Source: Ignavibacteria bacterium
GTDB lineage: Bacteria > Bacteroidota > Ignavibacteria > Tepidaquicellales > Tepidaquicellaceae
NCBI GenBank assembly: GCA_016709315.1
Contig: JADJMZ010000004.1
Location: forward strand, 124,001-188,000
Reading direction: 5' to 3'
DNA: 64,000 nt
Shown here in pieces: positions 53,469-62,835 of the stretch; the stretch's first letter is position 1, and each line of letters begins with the position of its first letter. Position numbers and translations under genes: made by a program. A model generated the notes under the pieces. The model was not told where the DNA came from. It saw only the letters and a program-made list of their open reading frames with translations, and did no database searches.

Positions 53469-56243
53469 TTAAAATTTATATGATAATGAAAGTGCATAAC
53501 CTGTTCCTGAAGTTATTCTTCTTACCTCTTTTGTAACATCAGAGCCGTTCAGAGTAAATTTCTGTGTAAAAATAACATCCTGATCAAGTATGTCTTTTGC
53601 TGTAAACTTAGCTTCGAAATTTCTCAGGAATGTTTTTGAAACTGAGAAATCCAGAATGTCCCTGCCGTTTTCCATTACATCATTAAATCCGCTCTTCCCT
53701 ACTTCAGAAATCTTATCTCCTGATCTGTTGTAAAGCAGGTTAGAACTTAATCCGAGATCATAGTTATCATAAAATAATCCCAGATTTATTGTATAAGGCG
53801 ACTGTCCCTGAAGTCTTCTTGTCTTTTCGCTGACTGCAGTCTGCAGACCTTCGAGATCTACTTTCGAATTAACAAGTGTCAGATTTGCATTTAATGAAAT
53901 GTCTCTGAAATGTTTTGAAATGAAACCAAGCTTTTTTCTTAATTCAAATTCTACTCCGTAATTCACTGCGCCTTTTGTTGCATTGTCAAAGGTATAGGAA
54001 GGTATAGCTGCCGTAAGAGTCGGTACAATTACTTTCTCTATCGGCTGATCAAAGTGTTTATAAAACAAGCTCACGGAAGCGATCTCTCCTGCATCCGGAA
54101 ATATCTCATATCTGAGATCATAATTCTGTATCAGACTTTCTTTAAGTTCCGGATTTCCTGAAAGCTGACCTTCCGTAACGAAATCTATGAATCCGAATGG
54201 CGCGATCTCCCTTAATTCAGGTCTTGACACCGTCTGTGAAACTGATCCTCTTAAGTTTGATTTACCTGTTAATGAATAAGTAAGATTAAGCGATGGAAGG
54301 TAATCATTGTTTCTCTGATTTACATTTACAGTATCACCAGAACCTCTTTCAAATCCTTTAAGCTTCTGTTCATTATATTCATATCTGAGACCTGTAATGA
54401 TCCTTAATTTATTCAGCGGAATGTCAAACATCATATAACCTGCATAAAGATTTTCTGTTGCGGTATATTTATCGCTGATGTCAGTTGTTTCCACATAATA
54501 AAGTTTTGATGAATCCATGTTTTCCGGACTGAATATTCTTTCTATAGGTTCATATCCGATCATGAACGAACCCGCATTCACAGGGCCAAATAGTCTTGCC
54601 TGAAAATTTCTGTCTGTGCCGGTTGCAAGTCCTCCGAATTTAATTTTTGATTTGCGCAAATTTCCGATCTTCAGAAAATCCATATCGAAATTCACTCCCG
54701 CGCCTCTGCTGATATCATAAAGTTTTGAATAAAATCTCTGACCCACATTTGCATTCGCTATTGTTGACAAAGGCATGAAATACGGATCTTCAGTGCCGAG
54801 TTCTCTCTGATAATAAGCAGTCTTGGAATCCGGCTCATTTCTTTTTGACTCGGAATACGATGCATTCCATGTAAGATTAAGTCCTGAAATTTTATTCAGA
54901 TAATGACTTCCTGATAATTGAGATGAAAGAAGATTCCTTTCGGTAAAATCAGTTGCGTAAATGTTCCTGTCAAAATCGGCAGTAACTCTTGTAAATCCTT
55001 CGTAGTACTGAGTTCTGTCATCTGAGTTAATGGACATTGTATTTTTAAAACTGATTTTATTGTTGTCTCCAATCCTGTAATTAAGATTCAGCATTCCGCC
55101 GTTCAGCACGCTGTAATTCGACGATCTTCCTTTAAAATTAACAAGCGATGTTGTGTCAGAGTTGTATTCGTTTCTCTGAATTGTTTCATTTTTAAATCCA
55201 TTCTTGTAAGTATAAGCAAAGAGTACTCCGAGAGGATTTTTAAAAACCGAAAAGTTATTTCCTACCGAAAGCTGAAAGCCGCCGTTTGCAGGAGCTTTTC
55301 TTTCATTCTGTCCCCAGTTATTTTTGAGACTTTTTCCATAATCATTCGGTCCTGAAAATTTTGTTGTAGGAAATTCAGAAGGAATGTTTCTTCCTCCGTC
55401 ATCCATCCCGGAGTTAAAGAATAATATCTTGTCCTGTCCCGCATTGTATGAATAAAAATTTCCCTTTGAAGTAGTGCCTGTAAAAAATGAACCCGTAGTT
55501 TCAAAATTAAATGTAAACTGATCTGCAAAATCTTTTGTATTCAGCTGAACAAGTCCTCCGGAAAAATTTCCCGGCAGATCAGGACTGAAAGACTTTGCAA
55601 TGATTATGTTTTCGAGAAGCTTTGAAGGGAACAGATCGAAGGAAAAAGATTTTCTGTCGGTTTCAGTGCTCGGAAGAAGGACTCCGTTAAGAGTTGTATT
55701 ATTGTATCTCTCTGAAGTTCCTCTGATATAAACAAATTTGTTGTCTGCAATATTCACTCCAATGACTCTTTTAAGTACATCAGATGCTGCCGCATCAGGA
55801 GCTCTCTTTATCTGCTGTTCGCTGATTCCGTCCTGTATCTTTGCGGAATTTTTTTGTTCGGATAAAAGAGATTGTTCGTTTGAAAGAGTTGCATCTGATT
55901 CGACAGTAATCTCTTCAGTTGTTAGTCCGTCAATTGTAAGTGAAACATCAAGTTTCGTTACTTCGCCTGACAATACTTTCACGCTTTTGATTAATTTAGA
56001 GTTGTATCCGATGTAGTAAATCTCGAGGTCATAATTTCCTGGTGTCAGTTCATCTAATTTGTAAGTTCCGTCAAGGTCTGATAAGGTTCCGGTAGTAGTT
56101 CCCTTCACTTTTATAACAGCTCCGATTACAGGTTCGGAATCTGTGGCATCTGTAATCTTACCCTGTATTGATTGAGAGTAGACTGTTCCTGCCGAGATTA
56201 TGATAGTAGTTACTATTAGAACTATTAATAATTTATTCATCAT
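53469..56243 (-). CDS. TonB-dependent receptor with carboxypeptidase-regulatory-like N-terminus
   Basis: A 924-residue outer-membrane receptor. The signal peptide is LLIVLIVTTIIISAGTVYSQ. The regulatory-like domain is QGKITDATDSEPVIGAVIKV and TGTLSDLDGTYKLDELTPGN. The plug domain includes EQQIKRAPDAAASDVLKRVI and VYIRGTSERYNNTTLNGVLL. Barrel strands run to the terminal GTGYALSLSYKF (terminal Phe). The receptor imports ligands powered by TonB. No SusD-like lipoprotein gene follows; instead a T9SS cargo gene does. Substrate unknown. Confidence 0.92.
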   Translation of the reverse strand: MMNKLLIVLIVTTIIISAGTVYSQSIQGKITDATDSEPVIGAVIKVKGTTTGTLSDLDGTYKLDELTPGNYDLEIYYIGYNSKLIKSVKVLSGEVTKLDVSLTIDGLTTEEITVESDATLSNEQSLLSEQKNSAKIQDGISEQQIKRAPDAAASDVLKRVIGVNIADNKFVYIRGTSERYNNTTLNGVLLPSTETDRKSFSFDLFPSKLLENIIIAKSFSPDLPGNFSGGLVQLNTKDFADQFTFNFETTGSFFTGTTSKGNFYSYNAGQDKILFFNSGMDDGGRNIPSEFPTTKFSGPNDYGKSLKNNWGQNERKAPANGGFQLSVGNNFSVFKNPLGVLFAYTYKNGFKNETIQRNEYNSDTTSLVNFKGRSSNYSVLNGGMLNLNYRIGDNNKISFKNTMSINSDDRTQYYEGFTRVTADFDRNIYATDFTERNLLSSQLSGSHYLNKISGLNLTWNASYSESKRNEPDSKTAYYQRELGTEDPYFMPLSTIANANVGQRFYSKLYDISRGAGVNFDMDFLKIGNLRKSKIKFGGLATGTDRNFQARLFGPVNAGSFMIGYEPIERIFSPENMDSSKLYYVETTDISDKYTATENLYAGYMMFDIPLNKLRIITGLRYEYNEQKLKGFERGSGDTVNVNQRNNDYLPSLNLTYSLTGKSNLRGSVSQTVSRPELREIAPFGFIDFVTEGQLSGNPELKESLIQNYDLRYEIFPDAGEIASVSLFYKHFDQPIEKVIVPTLTAAIPSYTFDNATKGAVNYGVEFELRKKLGFISKHFRDISLNANLTLVNSKVDLEGLQTAVSEKTRRLQGQSPYTINLGLFYDNYDLGLSSNLLYNRSGDKISEVGKSGFNDVMENGRDILDFSVSKTFLRNFEAKFTAKDILDQDVIFTQKFTLNGSDVTKEVRRITSGTGYALSLSYKF

Positions 56244-56561
56244 TTGAATTGATAAGATTAATGTTAAGCAAACATAAACTCATCGCATTTAATAATGATT
56301 AATAAATCATTACCAGTATTAACTAAACATTACGGAATTGTTAAGGAGATTGATTTCAGCAAGAAATGAAAGATTTTATTTTAATTTTTTATTTCAGAAC
56401 AGTTTATCAGAAAATTTATTTATCATTTTTATGATGACTATGGTGAATAATTATTATGGGATTATTTTTTTGAATTATTTCCGCTTTGATTTATGCTTAC
56501 TTTGTTTTGCGGTTAATCAGAGTTTATTAAATATTTGTGATGTTAAATTTAAATTTACATT
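56244..56561. other. Divergent intergenic region
   Basis: 318 bp between the TonB receptor gene (minus) and the cyclopropane synthase gene (plus). It is AT-rich. A small palindrome, AATGATT-AATA-AATCATT, sits at 56294-56311 and could be an operator or a chance match. No ORF that I can support. Confidence 0.35.
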
Positions 56562-57683
56562 ATGAAATCCATAAATTCTAAAAACAGAATCAGCGAACTG
56601 CTATCTCATGCGGACATTAGCATTGACGGCAATAATCCGTGGGATATAAAAGTTCATAACGCAAATTTTTATACGAGAGTCCTTACAGACGGAGCACTCG
56701 GCGCCGGCGAGTCTTACATGGACAAATGGTGGGATTGTGAACAGCTTGATGAATTCTGCTCACTTGTTGTGAAAGCTGATCTTCAGGATAAAATCAGATC
56801 AAACCGGAAACTCCTTTCGGAAATACTTCTTCTTAAAATTTTAAACAGACAATCCCGGTCACATTCTTTTTCCAACAGTCAGAGGCATTATGATCTGGGT
56901 AATGATCTCTTCTTTAATATGCTCGATAAAAGATTGACATACAGTTGCGGCTACTGGAAGGATTCACTTTCACTCGACGAAGCGCAGGAAAATAAATTAG
57001 ACCTTTCATGCAGAAAACTTTATCTGAAACCCGGAATGAAAGTTCTCGACATCGGCTGCGGCTGGGGAAGCTTTGTAAAATTTGCAGCGGAAAATTATTC
57101 TGTTAAAGTAACGGGTATCACTGTTTCAAAGGAACAGGCGGAACTCGGGAATAAGATGTGTTCGGAATTGCCTGTTGAAATAAAGCTCATGGACTATCGT
57201 GATCTCAAAGATAAATTCGACCGGATTGTTTCGATCGGTATGTTTGAACATGTCGGTTCAAAGAATTACCGGACTTTTATGCAGGTTGTACATAACTGCT
57301 TAAATGACGACGGATTATTTTTGCTGCATACTATCGGCAGCAATACATCAGGAACTTACAACGATCCGTGGTTCACAAAATATATTTTTCCTGGTTCAAA
57401 TCTTCCTTCAATTATGCAGATCGGAAAAGCAATCGAAGGATTATTCGTATTCGAGGATCTTCACAATTTAAGCGCAGACTATGATAAAACGCTTATGGCA
57501 TGGCATCACAACTTTGTCAGAAACTGGGATAACATCAAAAGCAAATATGATGAAAGATTTTTCCGCATGTGGAAATATTATCTATTGTCATGCGCAGGTT
57601 CATTCCGGGCAAGGAAGAATCAGGTATGGCAGATTATACTTTCTAAGAAAGGCGTTCCGGAAGGATATGTTTCCTTCAGATGA
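56562..57683 (+). CDS. Cyclopropane-fatty-acyl-phospholipid synthase family protein
   Basis: Transfers a methylene group from S-adenosylmethionine to unsaturated membrane lipids. The 373-residue protein has the CFA N-terminal region (LTDGALGAGESYMDKWWDCE), HYDLGNDLFFNMLDKRLTYS, the SAM motif VLDIGCGWGSFVKFAAE, ITVSKEQAE, and SIGMFEHVGSKNYRTF. Length matches the bacterial family. Alone and divergent from the TonB receptor. A stress or stationary-phase role is known for the family; regulation here is unseen. Confidence 0.93.
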   Translation: MKSINSKNRISELLSHADISIDGNNPWDIKVHNANFYTRVLTDGALGAGESYMDKWWDCEQLDEFCSLVVKADLQDKIRSNRKLLSEILLLKILNRQSRSHSFSNSQRHYDLGNDLFFNMLDKRLTYSCGYWKDSLSLDEAQENKLDLSCRKLYLKPGMKVLDIGCGWGSFVKFAAENYSVKVTGITVSKEQAELGNKMCSELPVEIKLMDYRDLKDKFDRIVSIGMFEHVGSKNYRTFMQVVHNCLNDDGLFLLHTIGSNTSGTYNDPWFTKYIFPGSNLPSIMQIGKAIEGLFVFEDLHNLSADYDKTLMAWHHNFVRNWDNIKSKYDERFFRMWKYYLLSCAGSFRARKNQVWQIILSKKGVPEGYVSFR

Positions 57684-57690
57684 CAGATAT

Positions 57691-57732
57691 GATCTTTGAT
57701 TTTAGATTGAGGATTTTAGATTTGATAATTTT
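57691..57732. repeat. Heptanucleotide satellite GATTTTA
   Basis: Six 7-bp units (GATCTTT GATTTTA GATTGAG GATTTTA GATTTGA TAATTTT) begin 7 bp after the plus-strand stop codon at 57683. Confidence 0.7.
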
Positions 57733-57880
57733 ATTTTACTCAGAACGGAGTCAAAGCAGAAACTGATTTTATAATTAATTCACAGAATTTTTAAAATTGT
57801 TTTAATAATAAAAATAGCTTTAAATCTGTGATTAACTTTTTAGAAACTTATGAAAACTGACAAAGTTTGTCATTCCCACA

Positions 57881-58029
57881 GGATCCAGACTGTTAGAAAA
57901 CAAATTTAAGAGAAAACTACTAAGACTCAAAGTCACAAAGATTACAGTTTTAAAACTTTTTTTCTTAGTGTCTTAGAGTCTTAGTGGCAATTCTTTTGTT
58001 TTCGGAAAGTCTGCTCTTAGCGGGGATCC
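57881..58029. repeat. 149-bp imperfect palindrome, CAAAG family, ending in GGATCC
   Basis: GGATCC at 57881 and 58024-58029 bound an imperfect palindrome. The arms contain ACTACTAAGACTCAAAGTCA and its partner CTTAGTGTCTTAGAGTCTTA. The block AATGAATGACCCAGAG, also found near 10.1 kb, lies just to the right (58066-58081). It fills most of the gap before dnaJ. Confidence 0.6.
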
Positions 58030-58132
58030 AATCACAAAAATTTCGAATTATAAATAAGCTTTAATGAATGAATGACCCAGAGGGTACCCCCCACTTTGAG
58101 CCAATGCTGAATTGTCTCTATAGAAAATAAAA

Positions 58133-58160
58133 AAATCGTAAATCCAAAATCATAAATCTG
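58133..58160. repeat. Heptanucleotide satellite AAATCNN
   Basis: Four units, AAATCGT AAATCCA AAATCAT AAATCTG, lie 6 bp from the dnaJ stop codon. Same AAATC-type unit as at 33.6-33.8 kb. Confidence 0.7.
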
Positions 58161-58166
58161 ATATCA

Positions 58167-59339
58167 TCAGTGAAACACATTCTTAAAAAAATTCTTTTCA
58201 GATTTCTTCTCTTTTGAATGTGAATGTCTTGGTTTGAAATTTTCGGATTTGCTAAGTTCTTTTAGCAATTCTTTTTCCTTTGCCGTGATCTTTTTCGGAA
58301 TATGAATATTCACTCTTACTATCTGATCACCTCTTCCGTGTTCATTCAGATGCTTAATGCCTTTATCTTTCATTCTCAGCAGCTTCCCTGATTCAGTGCC
58401 CGGCTCTACTGTAAGCTTTGCCTTACCGCTCAGAGTTGGTACCACTACATCAGCACCCATTATTGCATCAGATACACTTACCTCCAGATTGTAATATATA
58501 TCGTCTTCATTTCTGATAAAGTCCTTATGCTGCTCTTCTTCAATAAATACAAGCAGATCGCCGGGATGTCCTCCCCTTAATCCTGCATTTCCCTGTCCCC
58601 GCAGCGGAATGTAATTTCCTTCCGACACTCCGTGAGGCACATTTACTTTGATAGTTGATTCGGATTTAACTCTTCCTTCACCGCTGCATTCATCACATTT
58701 CTCCTTAATGATCCTTCCTTCGCCGCCGCAAAAATTACACATTGTCACATTTATGAATTGTCCGAATATGGATCTCGTCGCCTGTCTTATCTCTCCGGTT
58801 CCGTTGCAGTGAGAACATTTTGTATAACCGCTCTTTGACTTTGCTCCGGTGCCTTCGCACTTCGTACAATTTTTGTAAGACTTTACTTTGATTGTCTTTT
58901 CAACTCCTTCAGCAATTTCTTCCAGTGTCAGCTTCAGATTGATCTTCATATCGCTTCCCTGATTGTTCTGCTCACGCCTCGAACCTTTTTGCCCGCCGCC
59001 AAAAAATTCGTCGAATATGCTTCCACCCGAACTTCCGCCTCTTCCGAATCCTCCGAATATATCTCCGAACTGCGAGAATATGTCATTGATATTATCAAAA
59101 CTGTGAGCTCCGCCGTTTACTCCCTGATGGCCGAACTGATCATATCTCTGCCTCTTGCCGGGATCAGATAATATCTCATAAGCTTCGGCAAGCTCCTTGA
59201 ATTTTTCTTCAGCTTCGGCATTTCCGGGATTCTTATCCGGATGGTATTTCATAGCAAGTTTTCTGTATGAGGACTTAATTTCGTCTGTTGTCGAAGTTTT
59301 GCCTACAGAAAGAATTTCATAATAATCTCTTTTTGTCAT
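58167..59339 (-). CDS. dnaJ: Chaperone protein DnaJ
   Basis: Hsp40 co-chaperone that stimulates DnaK. The 390-residue protein has the J domain with HPD at residues 33-35, a Gly/Phe-rich linker (FGGFGRGGSSGGSIFDEFFG), and four CxxCxGxG zinc repeats: CTKCEGTG, CSHCNGTG, CNFCGGEG and CDECSGEG. The C-terminal substrate domain follows. It lies 29 bp downstream of grpE on the same strand. A heptad satellite follows the stop codon directly. dnaK is not in this window. Confidence 0.97.
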   Translation of the reverse strand: MTKRDYYEILSVGKTSTTDEIKSSYRKLAMKYHPDKNPGNAEAEEKFKELAEAYEILSDPGKRQRYDQFGHQGVNGGAHSFDNINDIFSQFGDIFGGFGRGGSSGGSIFDEFFGGGQKGSRREQNNQGSDMKINLKLTLEEIAEGVEKTIKVKSYKNCTKCEGTGAKSKSGYTKCSHCNGTGEIRQATRSIFGQFINVTMCNFCGGEGRIIKEKCDECSGEGRVKSESTIKVNVPHGVSEGNYIPLRGQGNAGLRGGHPGDLLVFIEEEQHKDFIRNEDDIYYNLEVSVSDAIMGADVVVPTLSGKAKLTVEPGTESGKLLRMKDKGIKHLNEHGRGDQIVRVNIHIPKKITAKEKELLKELSKSENFKPRHSHSKEKKSEKNFFKNVFH

Positions 59340-59368
59340 TATATTTTTTTATTTCTCCTTTTTTAAAA

Positions 59369-59989
59369 TTAAAGCGGTTCAGCCGAGACAAGAACTTTCT
59401 CGTGTTTGACAACCTTGTCTTTCAGTTTGTATCCTTTTTCTACTACTTCCAGAACAGTGTTCGGCTTTACATCATCACGCGGTACCTGCATCAATGCTGA
59501 ATTCACGTCCACATTGAATTCCTGTCCGAGAGAGTTGATCTCGGTAAGTCCCTCTTTTTCAAGTATGTTTTTGAACTTATCAAAAATAAGAAGTATACCT
59601 TTTTTCAGTGTTTCAAAATCTTTTGTCTCGCCTTTGTTTATTGAATCTATTGATCTGCCGAGGTCATCATAAACAGGCAAAAGTTCTTTAATTATATTTT
59701 CAGATGCATACTTAATGTAATTCGATATCTCCTGATCTGTTCTTCTCTTGTAATTTTCAAACTCAGCGGCTTTCCTTAAAAGCATATCTTTCAGAACAGC
59801 AGTTTCATTTTCTTTATTCTTATTATTTTCTTCCGTATTATTTTCAGCATCGTTTGTTTTTATATACTCTTCGTGATCAGATCCGTTTTTACTTTTATCA
59901 TTTTCCTTTTTATTTCCGTCTTTAATATTAACCGTGTGTTTTTTGTTACTCATTAAAATATTTCCTTTCTTTTTAAAATAATTTTTCAA
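59369..59989 (-). CDS. grpE: Nucleotide exchange factor GrpE
   Basis: Nucleotide exchange factor for DnaK. The 206-residue protein has an acidic/Asn-rich disordered N-terminus, a long coiled-coil (MLLRKAAEFENYKRRTDQEI), and the C-terminal beta-domain with FNVDVNSALMQVPRDDVKPN and EVVEKGYKLKDKVVKHEKVL. It ends right before dnaJ and starts 3 bp after hrcA, consistent with a single heat-shock operon. AAAGGAAA precedes the start. Confidence 0.95.
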   Translation of the reverse strand: MKNYFKKKGNILMSNKKHTVNIKDGNKKENDKSKNGSDHEEYIKTNDAENNTEENNKNKENETAVLKDMLLRKAAEFENYKRRTDQEISNYIKYASENIIKELLPVYDDLGRSIDSINKGETKDFETLKKGILLIFDKFKNILEKEGLTEINSLGQEFNVDVNSALMQVPRDDVKPNTVLEVVEKGYKLKDKVVKHEKVLVSAEPL

Positions 59990-59992
59990 TTT

Positions 59993-61042
59993 TTATCCTG
60001 CTATTTCATTAATAAGCTTTGATGTGTATTGCAGAAGAGAAACCATTCTAGCATAATTCATCCTCTTCGGACCAATGACTCCTATGTTGCCTTTTATATC
60101 GCCCACATTGTATGTGGTAGTGATAACACTGTAGTTTTTCAGCTTCAAATCCGGATTTTCATTTCCGATCGAGATCAGAACTTTGTTATCTTCCCTGAAT
60201 GAATTCTCGAAAATATGTATAACCAGGTTCTTGTCTTCCGCAAGTTCTATTATCTCCTTAAAGTTTTTCGGATTTTCGAATTCCGGCTGAAGTATAAGTT
60301 CGCCTGTCCCTCCAAAATATATCTTGCTTCCTTTTTCCTCTTCTGTATATAATTTATCCAGTGATCTTATGAATACCTGAATCAGATCTGAATCCATGTC
60401 ATTGTAATCATAAAGTCTTTCTATAAAAGTCTCCCTGATCTCTTTCAAAGTGAGTCCCTGAAGACGCTCATTAAGAAATGAAACCATGTTCTCCAGTTTA
60501 GACTTTGAAATGTCACTGTCAATTTCCATTATCACGGTTTTTACAAGACCTGATTTTATATACAGCACTACAAGTAATTTATTGGAAGATATCTTTACAA
60601 ATTCAAATTTCTCAAAAATTCCTTTTGATATCTGCGGCTGTGAAACCACTGCCAGTAAGTGTGAAATCTTTCCGAGTATCCTTGAAGCTTCGACGTAAAG
60701 ATCCTGGTTTTCAAGTATGTTAAGATTTTTTTCATCGAACTGACTTTTAAGCGCATACTCATCGCTCAGTGAAAGTTTTTCTTTGTTCATAAGTATATCC
60801 ACATAATATCTGTAACCTTTATCAGTTGGAATCCTTCCTGCTGAAGTGTGTGGTGTCTTCAGCAAATCCATTTCTTCAAGGTCGCTCATTACATTCCTGA
60901 TAGTTGCTGCGGATAAATTCAGATCCGTCTGCTTCGAAACGCTCCTCGATCCAACGGGAACTGCATTAAGAATGAAGTTATCCACTACATACTTTAATAC
61001 TTCTCTTTCCCTTTCCGTCAATGATTCATTATAAGTTTTCAT
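59993..61042 (-). CDS. hrcA: Heat-inducible transcription repressor HrcA
   Basis: Represses heat-shock genes by binding CIRCE operators. The 349-residue protein has a winged helix: LTEREREVLKYVVDNFILNA, SVSKQTDLNLSAATIRNVMS and DLEEMDLLKTPHTSAGRIPT-type text, then the conserved GYRYYVD and the C-terminal IGPKRMNYARMVSLLQYTS. It is first of hrcA-grpE-dnaJ. No CIRCE inverted repeat (TTAGCACTC-N9-GAGTGCTAA) is visible in the 90 bp upstream. Confidence 0.95.
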   Translation of the reverse strand: MKTYNESLTEREREVLKYVVDNFILNAVPVGSRSVSKQTDLNLSAATIRNVMSDLEEMDLLKTPHTSAGRIPTDKGYRYYVDILMNKEKLSLSDEYALKSQFDEKNLNILENQDLYVEASRILGKISHLLAVVSQPQISKGIFEKFEFVKISSNKLLVVLYIKSGLVKTVIMEIDSDISKSKLENMVSFLNERLQGLTLKEIRETFIERLYDYNDMDSDLIQVFIRSLDKLYTEEEKGSKIYFGGTGELILQPEFENPKNFKEIIELAEDKNLVIHIFENSFREDNKVLISIGNENPDLKLKNYSVITTTYNVGDIKGNIGVIGPKRMNYARMVSLLQYTSKLINEIAG

Positions 61043-61132
61043 TCTGTTTTAAAAATACTCATTTATCAAATATTTTTAAATATGTTTATTTACCCTCTTA
61101 AGTTTTTCTGTTAATATGTTAAATTTAAAAAA

Positions 61133-61969
61133 TTATTTTCTGATCTTCAAAAGGTTTTTAACTGTCAGATCAATATCTTCATCTAAAAAATGCCGCGCCT
61201 GATGCCGCGCCCTTCTCACTTCTTCGAAATTAATATCAGCGTATATCATATCTTCATCAAACAGCTTTGCAGCTGAAAGCACATTTCCAAACGGATCCAC
61301 AATTTCACTTCCTCCCCAGAAATTTATCCCGTCCTCAAATCCTACTCTGTTTGAAAACACAAAATAAGTTGACAGGATTCTCGCATAAGTCCTGTGATGC
61401 TCGGAGTTTATTTCATAATTTTTGAACTTATCTGTGTTTACCGAAAGTCTTGTTGGCGAAGATGCTATCCCTGTGATTATTTGCGCTCCGTCCATTGCAA
61501 CTGTATAAGGAAGTGATAAGTGCCACAAATCTTCGCAAACAAGAAGTCCTATCTTTCCGAATTTTGTGTTATGCGCTCTGCATTCATTTCCTCTTGAAAA
61601 ATATCTGAACTCCTCAAACAAGCCGTAAGTTGGCGGATATATCTTTCTATGACTGAACTTTATCTCTCCGTCAGAAATCAGGATACCTGAATTGTATATT
61701 GCAAAATTTTCATCTTCCTCAGCAAGTCCGCAAATAATAGAAATCTTTTTACTCTTCTCCTTTAACTTATCCAGCAGTTTTGTCTTTGCAATGTTGACAG
61801 CTATTGTAAAGTTAATATCCTTAAGCGAATATCCCGTCAGTGACAATTCCGGAAACACAATCATATCCGTCTTATTCTTTATCGCTTCATCACAGTATCT
61901 GAGATGATGCTCGATATTCTTTTCCAGGTTTCCCAAAACAGATGATATCTGGGCTGCAGCTATTTTCAT
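61133..61969 (-). CDS. Carbon-nitrogen hydrolase (nitrilase superfamily)
   Basis: A 278-residue amidase-like enzyme with the full Glu-Lys-Cys triad: VFPELSLTGYS (Glu41), HRKIYPPTYGLFEE (Lys109, with Glu120) and LLVCEDLWH (Cys145). This resembles the glutaminase-like half of NAD synthetases or omega-amidases; the synthetase half is absent. The nearby nadB fragment makes an NAD-related role possible but not shown. It overlaps the upstream glycosyltransferase gene by 4 bp (ATGA), so the two are translationally coupled. Specific substrate not determinable. Confidence 0.88.
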   Translation of the reverse strand: MKIAAAQISSVLGNLEKNIEHHLRYCDEAIKNKTDMIVFPELSLTGYSLKDINFTIAVNIAKTKLLDKLKEKSKKISIICGLAEEDENFAIYNSGILISDGEIKFSHRKIYPPTYGLFEEFRYFSRGNECRAHNTKFGKIGLLVCEDLWHLSLPYTVAMDGAQIITGIASSPTRLSVNTDKFKNYEINSEHHRTYARILSTYFVFSNRVGFEDGINFWGGSEIVDPFGNVLSAAKLFDEDMIYADINFEEVRRARHQARHFLDEDIDLTVKNLLKIRK

Positions 61970-62835
61970 TTTGTAATTTTATAAAATATGATTCTTAAAA
62001 TTCCCGTTACTTTCAGACTTATCTTAAGCCAGTTGTATAATATAAAGTTGTAATGATACTTTCTGAAAAATTTAAGACAGTCTTCATTCCAGATCTTTAT
62101 CATTCTCACCCTGTCTTTGTAAATGCTTGTTCCCTTTTCGTGTATTATCTTTGCTGCGGGATAAAAGATTATCTTATATCCTTTGTCATGAATTTTTTTA
62201 CACAGATCCACATCATTGAAAAACATACTGAATCTCCCGTCAAAATTTCCTGTCTCGTCAAGGACATCTTTTTTTATCATCAAAGCCGCTGCCATCGGCT
62301 GATCAACTTCCCTTTCTTCATTATGGGAAAAATAATTCATCTTCCATCTGCTGAATACTCTGCTTTTCCCGAATATTGACGAAAGCAAAATCATTTCATA
62401 GAACATATCCCTGTATTCGGGAAATGTCCTGCAGGAGAATTGAATTGTAATATCAGGATTAAGCAGCTGCGGCGCAACTGCGCCTGTTTTCATGTCTTCG
62501 TTAAGCTTCCTTATCAACTGTTCAATGCATGATCCCTGCAAAACAGTATCAGGGTTAAGTAAAAAAACATTTTCACCTGCAGCAGTTTCCATCCCCTGAT
62601 TGCATGCCTTTGTATATCCTTTGTTTTCAGTATTCTGTATAAATCTGATCTTACTGTTTTTTTCAATCAAACCAGTTACAATGTCTGAAGTCTTATCCGA
62701 TGAGTTATTGTCAACAATTATAATCTCATAATTAATTCCTTCAGCAGACGCTGATACAGATTCAATGCATTTGCAGATCTCTTTATCACTGTTCCATGTA
62801 ACTACTATTACCGACAAAATAGTTTTATCAGACAT
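61966..62835 (-). CDS. Family 2 glycosyltransferase
   Basis: A 289-residue GT-A fold enzyme, rhamnosyltransferase-like. The N-terminus is LSVIVVTWNSDKEICKCIES, then IIIVDNNSSDKTSDIV, NKGYTKACNQGM and VFLLNPDTVLQ (the DxD-equivalent NPD motif). FDGRFSMFFNDVDLCKKIHD is the GT2 acceptor-site motif with DVDL. No membrane helix is certain. It overlaps the lipoprotein gene by 8 bp upstream and the amidase gene by 4 bp downstream. Acceptor unknown. Confidence 0.9.
   Translation of the reverse strand: MSDKTILSVIVVTWNSDKEICKCIESVSASAEGINYEIIIVDNNSSDKTSDIVTGLIEKNSKIRFIQNTENKGYTKACNQGMETAAGENVFLLNPDTVLQGSCIEQLIRKLNEDMKTGAVAPQLLNPDITIQFSCRTFPEYRDMFYEMILLSSIFGKSRVFSRWKMNYFSHNEEREVDQPMAAALMIKKDVLDETGNFDGRFSMFFNDVDLCKKIHDKGYKIIFYPAAKIIHEKGTSIYKDRVRMIKIWNEDCLKFFRKYHYNFILYNWLKISLKVTGILRIIFYKITK

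Noticed and set aside
61043..61132. CIRCE operator upstream of hrcA
   Set aside because: No inverted TTAGCACTC/GAGTGCTAA pair is present.
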